This document shows positions 23,683-31,540 of a stretch of 64,000 nt of DNA, piece after piece. Below the pieces are notes generated by a model. It was not told the DNA's origin, made no database searches, and saw only the letters and a list, made by a program, of their open reading frames with translations. Position numbers and translations under genes: made by a program. Positions within the stretch are counted from its first letter, which is position 1; each line of letters starts with the position of its first letter. The stretch is from assembly GCF_008801815.1 (NCBI RefSeq), contig NZ_VZOX01000015.1; one strand, given 5' to 3'. The stretch comes from Edwardsiella anguillarum (lineage in GTDB: Bacteria; Pseudomonadota; Gammaproteobacteria; Enterobacterales; Enterobacteriaceae).

Positions 23683-23886
23683 TTAGCGCTGGCGCTGGGA
23701 CTTGGCCCACTGTACTTTTTGCCAGTCTTCGCAGCAGTCGCTGTCGCAGAAGTTTCCCGTCGGGATCGGTGCGTGACAGTTGTAGCAATACCCGGTAGGC
23801 GCCATGCTGGGTTTGTGACGGTTGGCCAGCGCCAGATCGCGTTCCAGTTCTTCCAGCGCGCTGGCGTTGTCAAATTCGTCTGCCAT
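23683..23886 (-). CDS. Small zinc-ribbon protein (DUF2116-like)
   Basis: The 67-residue protein has a helical start (ASALEELERDLALANRH) and four to five cysteines arranged as CYNC and FCDSDCCEDW, which fits a zinc ribbon of the DUF2116 kind. An AGG element lies ten bases before the ATG. A longer in-frame extension exists but begins inside the divergent gene region and is not credible. It is divergent from the yghW-like gene, with the ModE-type palindrome between them. The function is unknown; I assign the family from the motif only. Confidence 0.75.
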   Translation of the reverse strand: MADEFDNASALEELERDLALANRHKPSMAPTGYCYNCHAPIPTGNFCDSDCCEDWQKVQWAKSQRQR

Positions 23887-24009
23887 AAAAATACCTCGTG
23901 TTGATGGATAGGTGATAGACCGGCGCCGATTATACCGATTTCTGGGCGCAGCGTGGAGTAGCGATAGTAGTATTCTCAGCTCCTTTTCGGGGATGGCATC
24001 CGATCCCAC

Positions 24010-24039
24010 ATTCGTTATATATTTACGTATATAACGAAT
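24010..24039. promoter_or_regulatory. Perfect ModE-type palindrome upstream of the yghW-like and mop genes
   Basis: ATTCGTTATAT and ATATAACGAAT form a perfect 11-bp inverted repeat around eight bases. The core reads CGTTATATA-N6-TATATAACG, the ModE consensus without mismatch. It ends 24 bp before the yghW-like start, and the zinc-ribbon gene is divergent on its other side. Confidence 0.88.
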
Positions 24040-24063
24040 GGCCGTGTGGATCGGGGGGAGAGG

Positions 24064-24351
24064 ATGGGAAATAACCACTTTGGCGATGGAGTCATGGACG
24101 GCGTAAAGAGCTACGAGCCCTGCGGTGCCGGCGAGATGCGGCGCCGCTGCTTTGACTACCGGCGCGGCTATGTGTGCGGTTTCGCCTACAGCTTTGCCAA
24201 GCGCATCGATAATCGCTATATGGCCGCCTGTCGCGCCGGTGAGCTGGCCCGGCTGTACGGCCTGGAGCGCGACGCTATCGCCGAATTTTTTCTCAGCGGT
24301 GAGGATAGCCAGCTGCAGCGCTATTACTACACCGGCTATGAACGAATCTGA
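24064..24351 (+). CDS. YghW-like protein (DUF2623 family)
   Basis: The 95-residue product resembles E. coli YghW along its length: NNHFGDGVMDGVK, CFDYRRGYVCGFAYSFAKRIDNR, AGELARLYGLERDAI and a closing YTGYE. YghW has no established function. In E. coli its gene sits beside the hydrogenase-2 (hyb) operon. The start MGNNHF is chosen to match YghW and has a GGGGAG site. It is the first gene after a perfect ModE-type box and is followed by a molybdate-binding protein gene, so a link with molybdenum or formate/hydrogen metabolism is inferred. Confidence 0.8.
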   Translation: MGNNHFGDGVMDGVKSYEPCGAGEMRRRCFDYRRGYVCGFAYSFAKRIDNRYMAACRAGELARLYGLERDAIAEFFLSGEDSQLQRYYYTGYERI

Positions 24352-24454
24352 TCCAGATCGTACTCTGCTGCAATGACGACGCATCGATGTTGGTGAGTCT
24401 GTTAGGCTATATCGACATTCATTATCGGTATTGACGATCGGATAGGAGAAAAAA

Positions 24455-24883
24455 ATGACCGTATCAGCCCGCAATCAGTTACAGGGAACCGTTTCAGCCT
24501 TGGCGGAGGGGGCGGTGAATGATGAGGTGGAACTGACGCTGAGCGGCGGGGAGAAGCTGGTGGCAGTCGTCACCAGCGCCAGCCGCGACGCCATGGGGCT
24601 GGCGCAGGGCAAAGAGGCCATTGCGCTGATCAAGGCGCCCTGGGTGATGTTGGCTTCGGAAACCTGTGGCCTGAAGTTTTCGGCGCGCAATCAGTTCCCC
24701 TGCGAGGTCATGGCGCTGCAGCACGGTGCGGTGAATACCACCGTCGAGCTGAAGAGCGACAGCGGCCTGACGCTGGTCTCGATCGTGACCAACGAGAGTG
24801 CGGACAGCATGGATCTGCACGCCGGCAGCAGGGTGATCGCGTTGGTGAAGGCCTCCAGCGTGCTGCTGGCGGTGCGTCAGTAA
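24455..24883 (+). CDS. Molybdenum-pterin/molybdate-binding protein with two Mop domains
   Basis: The 142-residue protein consists of two similar TOBE/Mop domains (about residues 4-69 and 74-140), each opening with SARNQ and carrying a GAVN-VEL segment and a final IALIKA/VIALVKA strand. Mop proteins such as ModG bind several molybdate ions in their oligomers and buffer the cell's molybdate. It lies 104 bp after the yghW-like gene in the same direction, probably under the same ModE-type box. It may supply the sensing or storage domain that the short ModC of this genome lacks. Confidence 0.88.
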   Translation: MTVSARNQLQGTVSALAEGAVNDEVELTLSGGEKLVAVVTSASRDAMGLAQGKEAIALIKAPWVMLASETCGLKFSARNQFPCEVMALQHGAVNTTVELKSDSGLTLVSIVTNESADSMDLHAGSRVIALVKASSVLLAVRQ

Positions 24884-24902
24884 CGCCGCGAGCGCCAAAG
24901 AT

Positions 24903-24930
24903 AAAAAAGCGCCCCGGGGGCGCTTTTTTT
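24903..24930. terminator. Bidirectional terminator between the mop and plaP genes
   Basis: AAAAAAGCGCC and GGCGCTTTTTT form an 11-bp stem with a short CCGGG loop and T-runs on both strands. It serves the convergent genes on either side. Confidence 0.93.
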
Positions 24931-24964
24931 ACGTTTTACGCAGCGACGGCGCGCGTAACGCGCG

Positions 24965-26332
24965 TTACTGTGCGGCCTCCGCATCCTGATACTGCGGCGG
25001 CGGCTGACGGAAGCGGCGGGTCAGCACGGCCAGATAGCCGAGGCCGATGGCCGCCCAGACCAGGCCCAGCGTCATGGAGCTGGCCTCGAGGTTCATCCAC
25101 AGCACCCCGACGGTTGCCGCGCCGATCAGCGGTAGGATCAGGTAGGCAAAGGTCTCTTTCAGCGTGCGGTTGCGGCGCTCGCGGATATAGAACTGCGAGA
25201 TAACCGACAGGTTGACGAAGGTAAAGGCTACCAGTGCACCGAAGTTAATCAGCGCGGTTGCCGTTACCAGGTCAAAGGAGACCGCAGACAGCGCGATGGC
25301 CCCGACCAGCAGAACGTTAAAGGCCGGCGTACGCCACTTGGGATGAATGTAGCCGAAGAAACGCTCCGGGAATACCCCGTCGCGGCCCATCACGTACATC
25401 AGACGGGAAACCCCGGCGTGCGCCGCCATCCCGGAGGCCAGCACCGTTACGCAGGAGAAGACCAGGATGATGGACTGGAAGAATTTACCGGCCACGTACA
25501 GCATGATCTCCGGCTGCGAGGCATCCGGATCCTTAAAGCGGGAGATATCCGGGAAGTACAGCTGCAGGAAGTAGGAGACCACGATAAAGATGATGCCGCC
25601 GATCAGCGCCGTCAGGAAGATGGCCTTCGGGATGACGCGTCCGGCGTCTGGGGTCTCTTCCGACAGGGAGCTGATGCCGTCGAAGCCGAGGAACGAGAAG
25701 CAGAGTATGGTGGCACCGGTGATCATCGGGATCAGGTGGGCATCCTCTGAGACGAACGGACGGCTGCTGAGCAGGGTGCCAGCGCCTTCGCCCTGCGTGA
25801 TGCCGTGCACCACCAGGCCGAGGAAGATGATCATGATGGCGACCTGCACGATCACGATGCCGGTGTTCAGGTTGGCGACCAGGTTAATGCCGCGCAGGTT
25901 GAACAGCGTCATCATGGTGACCAGCGCCATGACGAAAATCCACGACGGAACGCCGGGGAAAATCGCTTCCAGGTAAATTTTGGCCAGCAGGATGTTGATC
26001 ATCGGCATAAACAGATAATCGAGCAGGGAAGACCAGCCCACCATAAAGCCGACGTGCGGGCTGATCGCCTTCTGCGCGTAGGTATAGGCCGAGCCGGCAG
26101 ACGGGAAGCGTTTAACCAGCTTTCCGTAGCTGATCGCCGTAAACAGGATGGCAATCAGCGCAATAGCATAAGAGGTGGCAACGTGACCGTTGGTCAGTCC
26201 ACTGACGATACCGAAGGTATCAAAGATGGTCATCGGCTGCAGGTACGCCAGGCCCATCATGACCACCTGTACCAGGGTCAAGGTCTTGCGCAGCTGAACG
26301 CGGTTTTGTGAAGCGGCGGAATTAGCGGCCAT
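24965..26332 (-). CDS. plaP: PlaP-like putrescine importer
   Basis: The 455-residue APC-family permease has 12 membrane segments and is nearer to E. coli PlaP (YeeF) than to PuuP: RVQLRKTLTLVQVVMMGLAYLQPMT, GEGAGTLLSSRPF, DPDASQPEIMLYVAGK and SQFYIRERRNRTLK. PlaP imports putrescine by proton symport and has been tied to surface motility in E. coli. The start follows GGGAGGACT. That ribosome-binding site lies inside a short upstream reading frame whose stop overlaps the plaP start. Confidence 0.9.
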   Translation of the reverse strand: MAANSAASQNRVQLRKTLTLVQVVMMGLAYLQPMTIFDTFGIVSGLTNGHVATSYAIALIAILFTAISYGKLVKRFPSAGSAYTYAQKAISPHVGFMVGWSSLLDYLFMPMINILLAKIYLEAIFPGVPSWIFVMALVTMMTLFNLRGINLVANLNTGIVIVQVAIMIIFLGLVVHGITQGEGAGTLLSSRPFVSEDAHLIPMITGATILCFSFLGFDGISSLSEETPDAGRVIPKAIFLTALIGGIIFIVVSYFLQLYFPDISRFKDPDASQPEIMLYVAGKFFQSIILVFSCVTVLASGMAAHAGVSRLMYVMGRDGVFPERFFGYIHPKWRTPAFNVLLVGAIALSAVSFDLVTATALINFGALVAFTFVNLSVISQFYIRERRNRTLKETFAYLILPLIGAATVGVLWMNLEASSMTLGLVWAAIGLGYLAVLTRRFRQPPPQYQDAEAAQ

Positions 26333-26543
26333 GACGCAGTCCTCCCATGCTCTCGACGTTTTGATTTGATGAAGCGCAAAGCGGAGAGGTCACAGGAAAA
26401 CTTCGTGTGAAGCGGTATGCTGGATATTCAAAGAGGGGATGGGATAAAGAAGCGCGAACGGAAAACGGCGCGCTTGCCCCATAGTCGCTGCTGCTGCAGC
26501 GCATACCGGTGAAGCCCGGTGCGAAAGCGAATGATTGCCCCAT
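26322..26543 (-). CDS. Possible upstream reading frame coupled to plaP
   Basis: A 73-codon frame starts at an ATG with a good GAGG site eight bases upstream and ends with a TAA 11 bases past the plaP start, so ribosomes finishing it would reach the plaP start. The product (MGQSFAFAPGFTGMRC...) is rich in Ser, Phe and Pro and matches no family I know. Polyamine genes such as speF are controlled by leader peptides in E. coli, which makes a regulatory leader possible. It could equally be chance. Confidence 0.3.
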   Translation of the reverse strand: MGQSFAFAPGFTGMRCSSSDYGASAPFSVRASLSHPLFEYPAYRFTRSFPVTSPLCASSNQNVESMGGLRHGR

Positions 26544-26943
26544 CTAGATTTCCTCAGTCAACATGCGGGGGAACCGCATAAATAGCTATTATCATGTCCG
26601 GTCGAAGGCCGGCCTCAGTCATCTACTTGATTTTCTGCACTACAAAAAAATAACCGACGTCCATTGGTCTTTACTTAATGACACAACGTAAAACATCGGC
26701 TATTCGCAGGGCGCGTATTTTGCCGCACTCAATCGGGGATGACAAGCGATGAATGCGATTTATTAAATTTATTTTTTGTCCGGCGGGATTCTTATTAACT
26801 TGTTGTTTTTTATTTGATTTATTTTATTCAGCGGCGCTAAAGATACGGATGACCGGGTTTAATCAGTTTGTCTGAAACAAATTGACATAAAACACCATTA
26901 GCGTACCGGATTTCCGCCGCCGATATCGGCGGCGGGAATCGAT
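26544..26943. other. AT-rich gap between the plaP leader and yegD
   Basis: The 400-bp gap holds no gene that I can support. It contains a small hairpin (ATGCGG/CCGCAT at 26563-26579), a CCGG-flanked hairpin near 26600-26620 and a very AT-rich stretch from 26640 to 26890 that probably carries the plaP promoter and upstream control sites. Confidence 0.55.
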
Positions 26944-28296
26944 TTAGCCGTAGCGCCGCTGCGCCGCGCGCGCCAGTCCGGCGGTCACCGAGCCAAAGTC
27001 GTCGCCGCCGGCCAGCGGGATGCCGGGCAGCTGCTGCGCCAGGGCGCGGCGGATCAGCGGGGAGCGGGCGCTGCCGCCGGTCAGATAGATGACGTCCGGC
27101 GTGATAGCGCTGACCGCCAGCGCCGCGCTGACCTGTTCCTGAATCCGCGCCAGCGGCTGGGTAATGGCGGCCGCCAGCGCCTCGTCGTGCAGGGTCGTCT
27201 CCAGCCCCGACGCGATGAAATCCAGCGCGACGCGGCAGTGGGGCTGCTGCGACAGGGCGATTTTCCCCTCTTCGGCGCAGCGTACCAGCCGGTAGCTCAG
27301 GCGATCGCGATAGACCTGCAGCAGGCGCTCTACCTGCTGCGGCTGGCTGGCGTCGCGCAGCAGTTCGCGCAGTAGCCGCCCATTGGCTGCGCTGTAAAAG
27401 TCACTCTGCGCCGGAACATCGTTGATGGCGACGGCATTCCAGTAGGGCAGCGACGGTAGGGCGATCCCCTTGAGGGTGCTGCTGCCGGCGCCCAGCAGCG
27501 GCATCAGCTGACGAAAGGCCAGCATGATATCGAGATCGTTACCGCCGATGCGGCAGCCGCTGTGGCCCAGCAGGCTTTGGCTGCGATCCTGCATGGCGCG
27601 CCAGCGTGGCCCCATCAGCAGGACGGAGCAGTCGGTGGTTCCGCCGCCGATATCGACAACCAGCACCCGTCGCTCGTCGCTGAGGGTCGCCTCAAAGTCC
27701 AGTCCGGCGGCGACCGGCTCGAACTCAAACGTCACCTCGCGCAGTCCGGCGCGGCGCGCGGCGCGCTCCAGTATCCCCTGGGCCTGCGCGTTGGCCTCAT
27801 CGCCGCCGCTGCCCTGGAAGTTGACCGGACGGCCGATGACGGCCTGATCGATGGGGCGCTGCAGAGAGGCCTCACCCCGGCGGCGAATGTGCACCATCAT
27901 GGCGCAGACCAAATCTTCAAATAGGGCTATCTGCTGCTCTTTAAGCCCGGAGGCGCCCAGAAATGACTTCGGCGACTTTACAAAGTACACATCCTGCGGG
28001 TCGCGGTTGTAGCTGTGCAACGCCTGTAGGCCAAACTGCAGGCTGTCCGCATCGACGTGAATATCCTCTTCGCGATTGGCGGCGACGGCGCGCTGCAGCA
28101 GGCGCTGGTTCTCGTCGCTGCCGGTGGGGATGTGCCAGTGGCGGTGTAAGCATTCGCTGACCGCATCGCGCGTCGGTGCGCACAGCATTGACGGAAGGTA
28201 GGGCGAATCCTGCTCCAGCGGCAGCATACGGATCTGCTCGCCGTCCATGACCGCCACAGAACAGTTGGCGGTGCCATAGTCAAAACCAATATACAT
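26944..28296 (-). CDS. yegD: YegD, Hsp70-like chaperone homologue
   Basis: The 450-residue protein has the actin/Hsp70 ATPase fold: phosphate loop 1 GFDYGTANCSVAV at the start, phosphate loop 2 LVVDIGGGTTDCSVL near residue 210 and the adenosine motif YLTGGSARSPLIRRAL near 405. It ends after the nucleotide-binding part and lacks a DnaK-type substrate domain, as in E. coli YegD. The function is unproven. It follows the MASE1-GGDEF gene by 33 bp, the yegE-yegD pair also seen in E. coli. Confidence 0.9.
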   Translation of the reverse strand: MYIGFDYGTANCSVAVMDGEQIRMLPLEQDSPYLPSMLCAPTRDAVSECLHRHWHIPTGSDENQRLLQRAVAANREEDIHVDADSLQFGLQALHSYNRDPQDVYFVKSPKSFLGASGLKEQQIALFEDLVCAMMVHIRRRGEASLQRPIDQAVIGRPVNFQGSGGDEANAQAQGILERAARRAGLREVTFEFEPVAAGLDFEATLSDERRVLVVDIGGGTTDCSVLLMGPRWRAMQDRSQSLLGHSGCRIGGNDLDIMLAFRQLMPLLGAGSSTLKGIALPSLPYWNAVAINDVPAQSDFYSAANGRLLRELLRDASQPQQVERLLQVYRDRLSYRLVRCAEEGKIALSQQPHCRVALDFIASGLETTLHDEALAAAITQPLARIQEQVSAALAVSAITPDVIYLTGGSARSPLIRRALAQQLPGIPLAGGDDFGSVTAGLARAAQRRYG

Positions 28297-28329
28297 CGTT
28301 GTTTCCCATGCCGGTGAAGGGCGGCGACT

Positions 28330-31300
28330 TTACTGCATTGCGGCGTCCTCGGCAATGGGGGCGCTGTGGTCGGCCGTCGCCGCGGGCGGCGGCGCCCCGC
28401 GGCTCAGGTGCTTCAGCAGCTGGGGCAGCGTGAGCGTGGGGTGCACGCTGCTGCCAAACAACAGATCGATGCCCAGCAGGTTCAGGGTGGCCAGCGTAGC
28501 GGGCAGCTCGGCGGGGCCGGCGATGGTTTGCAGGCCGCAGCTGCGGGCCTGGGTATGCAGCAGCGACAGCATGACCTCGTCCATACGGTTGGCGTGGGCC
28601 TGCGCAACCAGTTCGCTGCTGGCGAGCAGGTACTCCACCGGGCTATGCTCCAGGCGGGCGATATTCTCCAGACGGCGTTCAAAGCCTTCGGCAATCAGGC
28701 GACAGCCGCAGTGATGCAGAGCGCTCAGCGCCGGGGCGGTTTGTGCCTGGCGGTCGATCAGCGCGCTCTCCTCCAGGCGCAGCAGCAGCTGACGGGCGGG
28801 CAGCGGGGAGCTGCGCAGCGTGTCGCACAGCCAGCTGACAAACGTTGGCTGACACAGGCTGGCGGTGGAGAGCGAAACGGCCAGCGCCAGCGGCTGTTGG
28901 CTTAAGGCGCGAGCGTGGCGGATCAGTAGCTGGCTGAACAGCCAGCGTTCGACATCCTGCTGACGCTGGTAGCGTAGGCAGGCGCTCGCCAGCGCGGAGG
29001 CGCTGAACGGTGAGCCGTCCGGGCGGCGCGCTTCGGGATCCAGCAGATAAAACATAATCTGCTGGGGGGCGCTGCGTGGACAGACGGCGCGCAGCAGCAG
29101 GGTTATGCGCTGCGCTGCCAACAGCTCGCTGAGCTGGGCGGCATCCGGCTCATGTACGCCGTGAGGGGCGCTGGGGAGCCGGTCGCCCTGATGGCAGAAC
29201 GCCTGTCCGCGCCCGCTGCGCTTGGCCATATAGCAGGCGGCGTCGGCCTGGTTGATCGCCTCATCGGCGAGGGCGTTGCGGTGCCACAGGAGGGTTAGGC
29301 CCGCGCTGGCGCCAATGCGATACAGCCCCCCCTGCCAGTAAAAGCGGTAGGCGGCGATCTCATGGATCAGCTGATCAACCATGCGCTTTCCCTGGGCGAT
29401 ATCGCAGTCGCTGAGGATCATGGCGAACTCATCGCCCCCCAGGCGGGCCAGGGTGTCCTGGGGGCGCAGCAGGGAGCGCATCATCTGGGCGATGTTTTGC
29501 AGCAGGACATCGCCGGCGGCGTGGCCCGCGCTGTCGTTGATGGCCTTAAAGTAATCGAGGTCGAGGAAGACCAGGACGTGATGCCGCTGTGACTCGATAG
29601 CGGAGCGCAGCGCGCGGCGCAGGGCCTGCTCGAAGCTGACTCGGTTTGGCAAACCGGTCAACGGATCGTGCAGCGCGCTGTAGGAGAGCTGGCGCAGCAG
29701 GGTTCGCGTCTCGCTGACGTCCTGAAAAACCACGACATAGCCCATCAGAACGCCGTCGCTGTGGCGCAGTTCGGCGACCCGGCTCTGTACCTCGTAGCGT
29801 TGTCCGCTGCGGCTGACCAGGCGCTGGCAGTCGTTCTCCGCGCCGTCGCCCTCTTCGTCTGCAGGGCGCAGCACCGAGAGGGCGGCGCCGCTGACGCTGT
29901 CCTGCAGGGTAACGATCTGTCCAAGGGGGCGTCCGATCGCCCGGGTTTGCGCCCAGCCGGTCATCTTCTCTGCGCTGGGGTTCATAAAACGGATTATCTG
30001 CTGGGGATCGGTGCTGATCACCGCCTCGCCAATGGCGCTCAGGGTGATGTGTAAGCGCTCACGCTCCTGATGCAGGGTATCCAGCAGTCGCTGCTTTTGG
30101 CGCTCGTTATTTTTGATATCGTTAATCTCTTTCATCTGCGCCACGAAGTAGAGCGACTCCGCCTCCGCCTGCGGCGGGCGCACCAGCGAGACGGTCAGCA
30201 GCGTCCAGATAATGCGCCCGCTGCGGTGTACATAGCGCTTTTCCAGGGTATAGCTGTCGATATGGCCGGCCAGCAGATCGGCCAGCTGGCGCTTATCGCT
30301 CTGCCTGTCCGGCGGGTAGATCAGGCTGCGGTAGCGCAGACGCTGCAGGATCGCCGCATCGTAGCCCAGCATGCGGCACAGCGCCGGGTTGAACTGTATC
30401 CAGCGCCCGCGCAGGTCGATCAGGGCCGTGCCGATAGCGGAATACTCCATGACGTTGCGCAGCCGGGTTTCGTTCTCCTCCAGACGCCGGCTCTCGCGGC
30501 GGTAGGCATGCGTCTGGATGGCGATGGCATGGGCCGGCAGCAGCACCAGCAGGATCGGCATATACAACAGCAGGGGGTTTTCGCCGGCGATGGCATGACC
30601 GTTCATCTGGGCGCACAGCAGCAGCGCCGTGCAGCAAAAAATCAGGAACGCCGGCCACAGCGGCAGCGCGACGGCGGCCCACAGCAGCGGGATAAGAATA
30701 AAGGTAAAGGGGTACGGCAGCAGCGGCAGCGCATAGTAACCACTTACCAATGTTATCAAGAGAATAGGGAGCGTCTGTAGGGGAATGACGCGCCTCAGGC
30801 CGCCGGGTGGCCTGGCCAGCAGCCCGAGCGGAGTGAGCGCCAGCATCCCCAGCGCATCAGACATAAAGGCGAATCCGGCACCGCTGAGGAAGGCATCCCG
30901 GTGCAGTAGCGTGGCGACGCCCGCCGCCAGGATGGCGCACAGCAGTGGAATGGCCAGCACGGCGATCAGGATAAAGTAAGCCCATTGCATCAGGCTGCCC
31001 AAGGGGGGGCTCCCGTGTAGGCAGCGGCGCAGCGCCAGCGCGCAGAGCAGCGCCTGCAGCTGATCGATCAGGGCGTGGAGGAGCCCATAGTGCAGCGGAG
31101 GAAAATAGGTGGGGGATAGGAGCAGCGGGAGCAGGCTGCTGAGCAGCGAAATGCCCACCAGGCGGGGCCAGTCCCGCTGCCGGCAGTGAAACAGGATCGC
31201 GGTGGTCGCCGCCGTCGGCAGCCACAGCGACGGCAGCGCCGCGTCGCTGCGGATCAACAATAGGCTGACCAGCGCCAGCAGCGCGTTTACGGCGGCAAAC

Positions 31301-31362
31301 AGCATCAGCTGCCACGGGGCAGGGTGTACCTCGTCGCGGATACACGGAGAATTGCTTGCCAT
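28330..31362 (-). CDS. dgcE: MASE1-PAS-GGDEF diguanylate cyclase with degenerate EAL domain (DgcE/YegE-like)
   Basis: The 1010-residue protein starts with an eight-helix MASE1 sensor (to about residue 290). Two PAS domains follow (ITLSAIGEAVISTDP opens the second), then an intact GGDEF motif at 642-646 (RLGGDEFAMIL) and a C-terminal EAL-like domain. That domain lacks the EAL motif and the DDFG block (AEGF instead), so only cyclase activity is expected. In E. coli DgcE also has a degenerate EAL and tops the c-di-GMP cascade for biofilm matrix. The ATG start is preferred over a GTG 13 codons earlier. Confidence 0.9.
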   Translation of the reverse strand: MASNSPCIRDEVHPAPWQLMLFAAVNALLALVSLLLIRSDAALPSLWLPTAATTAILFHCRQRDWPRLVGISLLSSLLPLLLSPTYFPPLHYGLLHALIDQLQALLCALALRRCLHGSPPLGSLMQWAYFILIAVLAIPLLCAILAAGVATLLHRDAFLSGAGFAFMSDALGMLALTPLGLLARPPGGLRRVIPLQTLPILLITLVSGYYALPLLPYPFTFILIPLLWAAVALPLWPAFLIFCCTALLLCAQMNGHAIAGENPLLLYMPILLVLLPAHAIAIQTHAYRRESRRLEENETRLRNVMEYSAIGTALIDLRGRWIQFNPALCRMLGYDAAILQRLRYRSLIYPPDRQSDKRQLADLLAGHIDSYTLEKRYVHRSGRIIWTLLTVSLVRPPQAEAESLYFVAQMKEINDIKNNERQKQRLLDTLHQERERLHITLSAIGEAVISTDPQQIIRFMNPSAEKMTGWAQTRAIGRPLGQIVTLQDSVSGAALSVLRPADEEGDGAENDCQRLVSRSGQRYEVQSRVAELRHSDGVLMGYVVVFQDVSETRTLLRQLSYSALHDPLTGLPNRVSFEQALRRALRSAIESQRHHVLVFLDLDYFKAINDSAGHAAGDVLLQNIAQMMRSLLRPQDTLARLGGDEFAMILSDCDIAQGKRMVDQLIHEIAAYRFYWQGGLYRIGASAGLTLLWHRNALADEAINQADAACYMAKRSGRGQAFCHQGDRLPSAPHGVHEPDAAQLSELLAAQRITLLLRAVCPRSAPQQIMFYLLDPEARRPDGSPFSASALASACLRYQRQQDVERWLFSQLLIRHARALSQQPLALAVSLSTASLCQPTFVSWLCDTLRSSPLPARQLLLRLEESALIDRQAQTAPALSALHHCGCRLIAEGFERRLENIARLEHSPVEYLLASSELVAQAHANRMDEVMLSLLHTQARSCGLQTIAGPAELPATLATLNLLGIDLLFGSSVHPTLTLPQLLKHLSRGAPPPAATADHSAPIAEDAAMQ

Positions 31363-31540
31363 ATAACTGCCCCTGATAGCCAAAAAGTGTATCCAACGCA
31401 CGGCCCGTGGAAGTGTCGCAGCTGCGGCCGTGAAACGATTTTTCTCAGTATAGTGTCGGTCTGTCGCGCCGAGGCAAAACCTAGACCTTAGTCGATTAAA
31501 AGCGGAGGCGAATCGCGGCCTCTCCCAGGCCGCCGCCGCG

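Noticed and set aside
23472..23873. Frame antisense or overlapping the zinc-ribbon gene
   Set aside because: Trp/Arg-rich shadow; the zinc-ribbon frame has ordered cysteines and a start signal.
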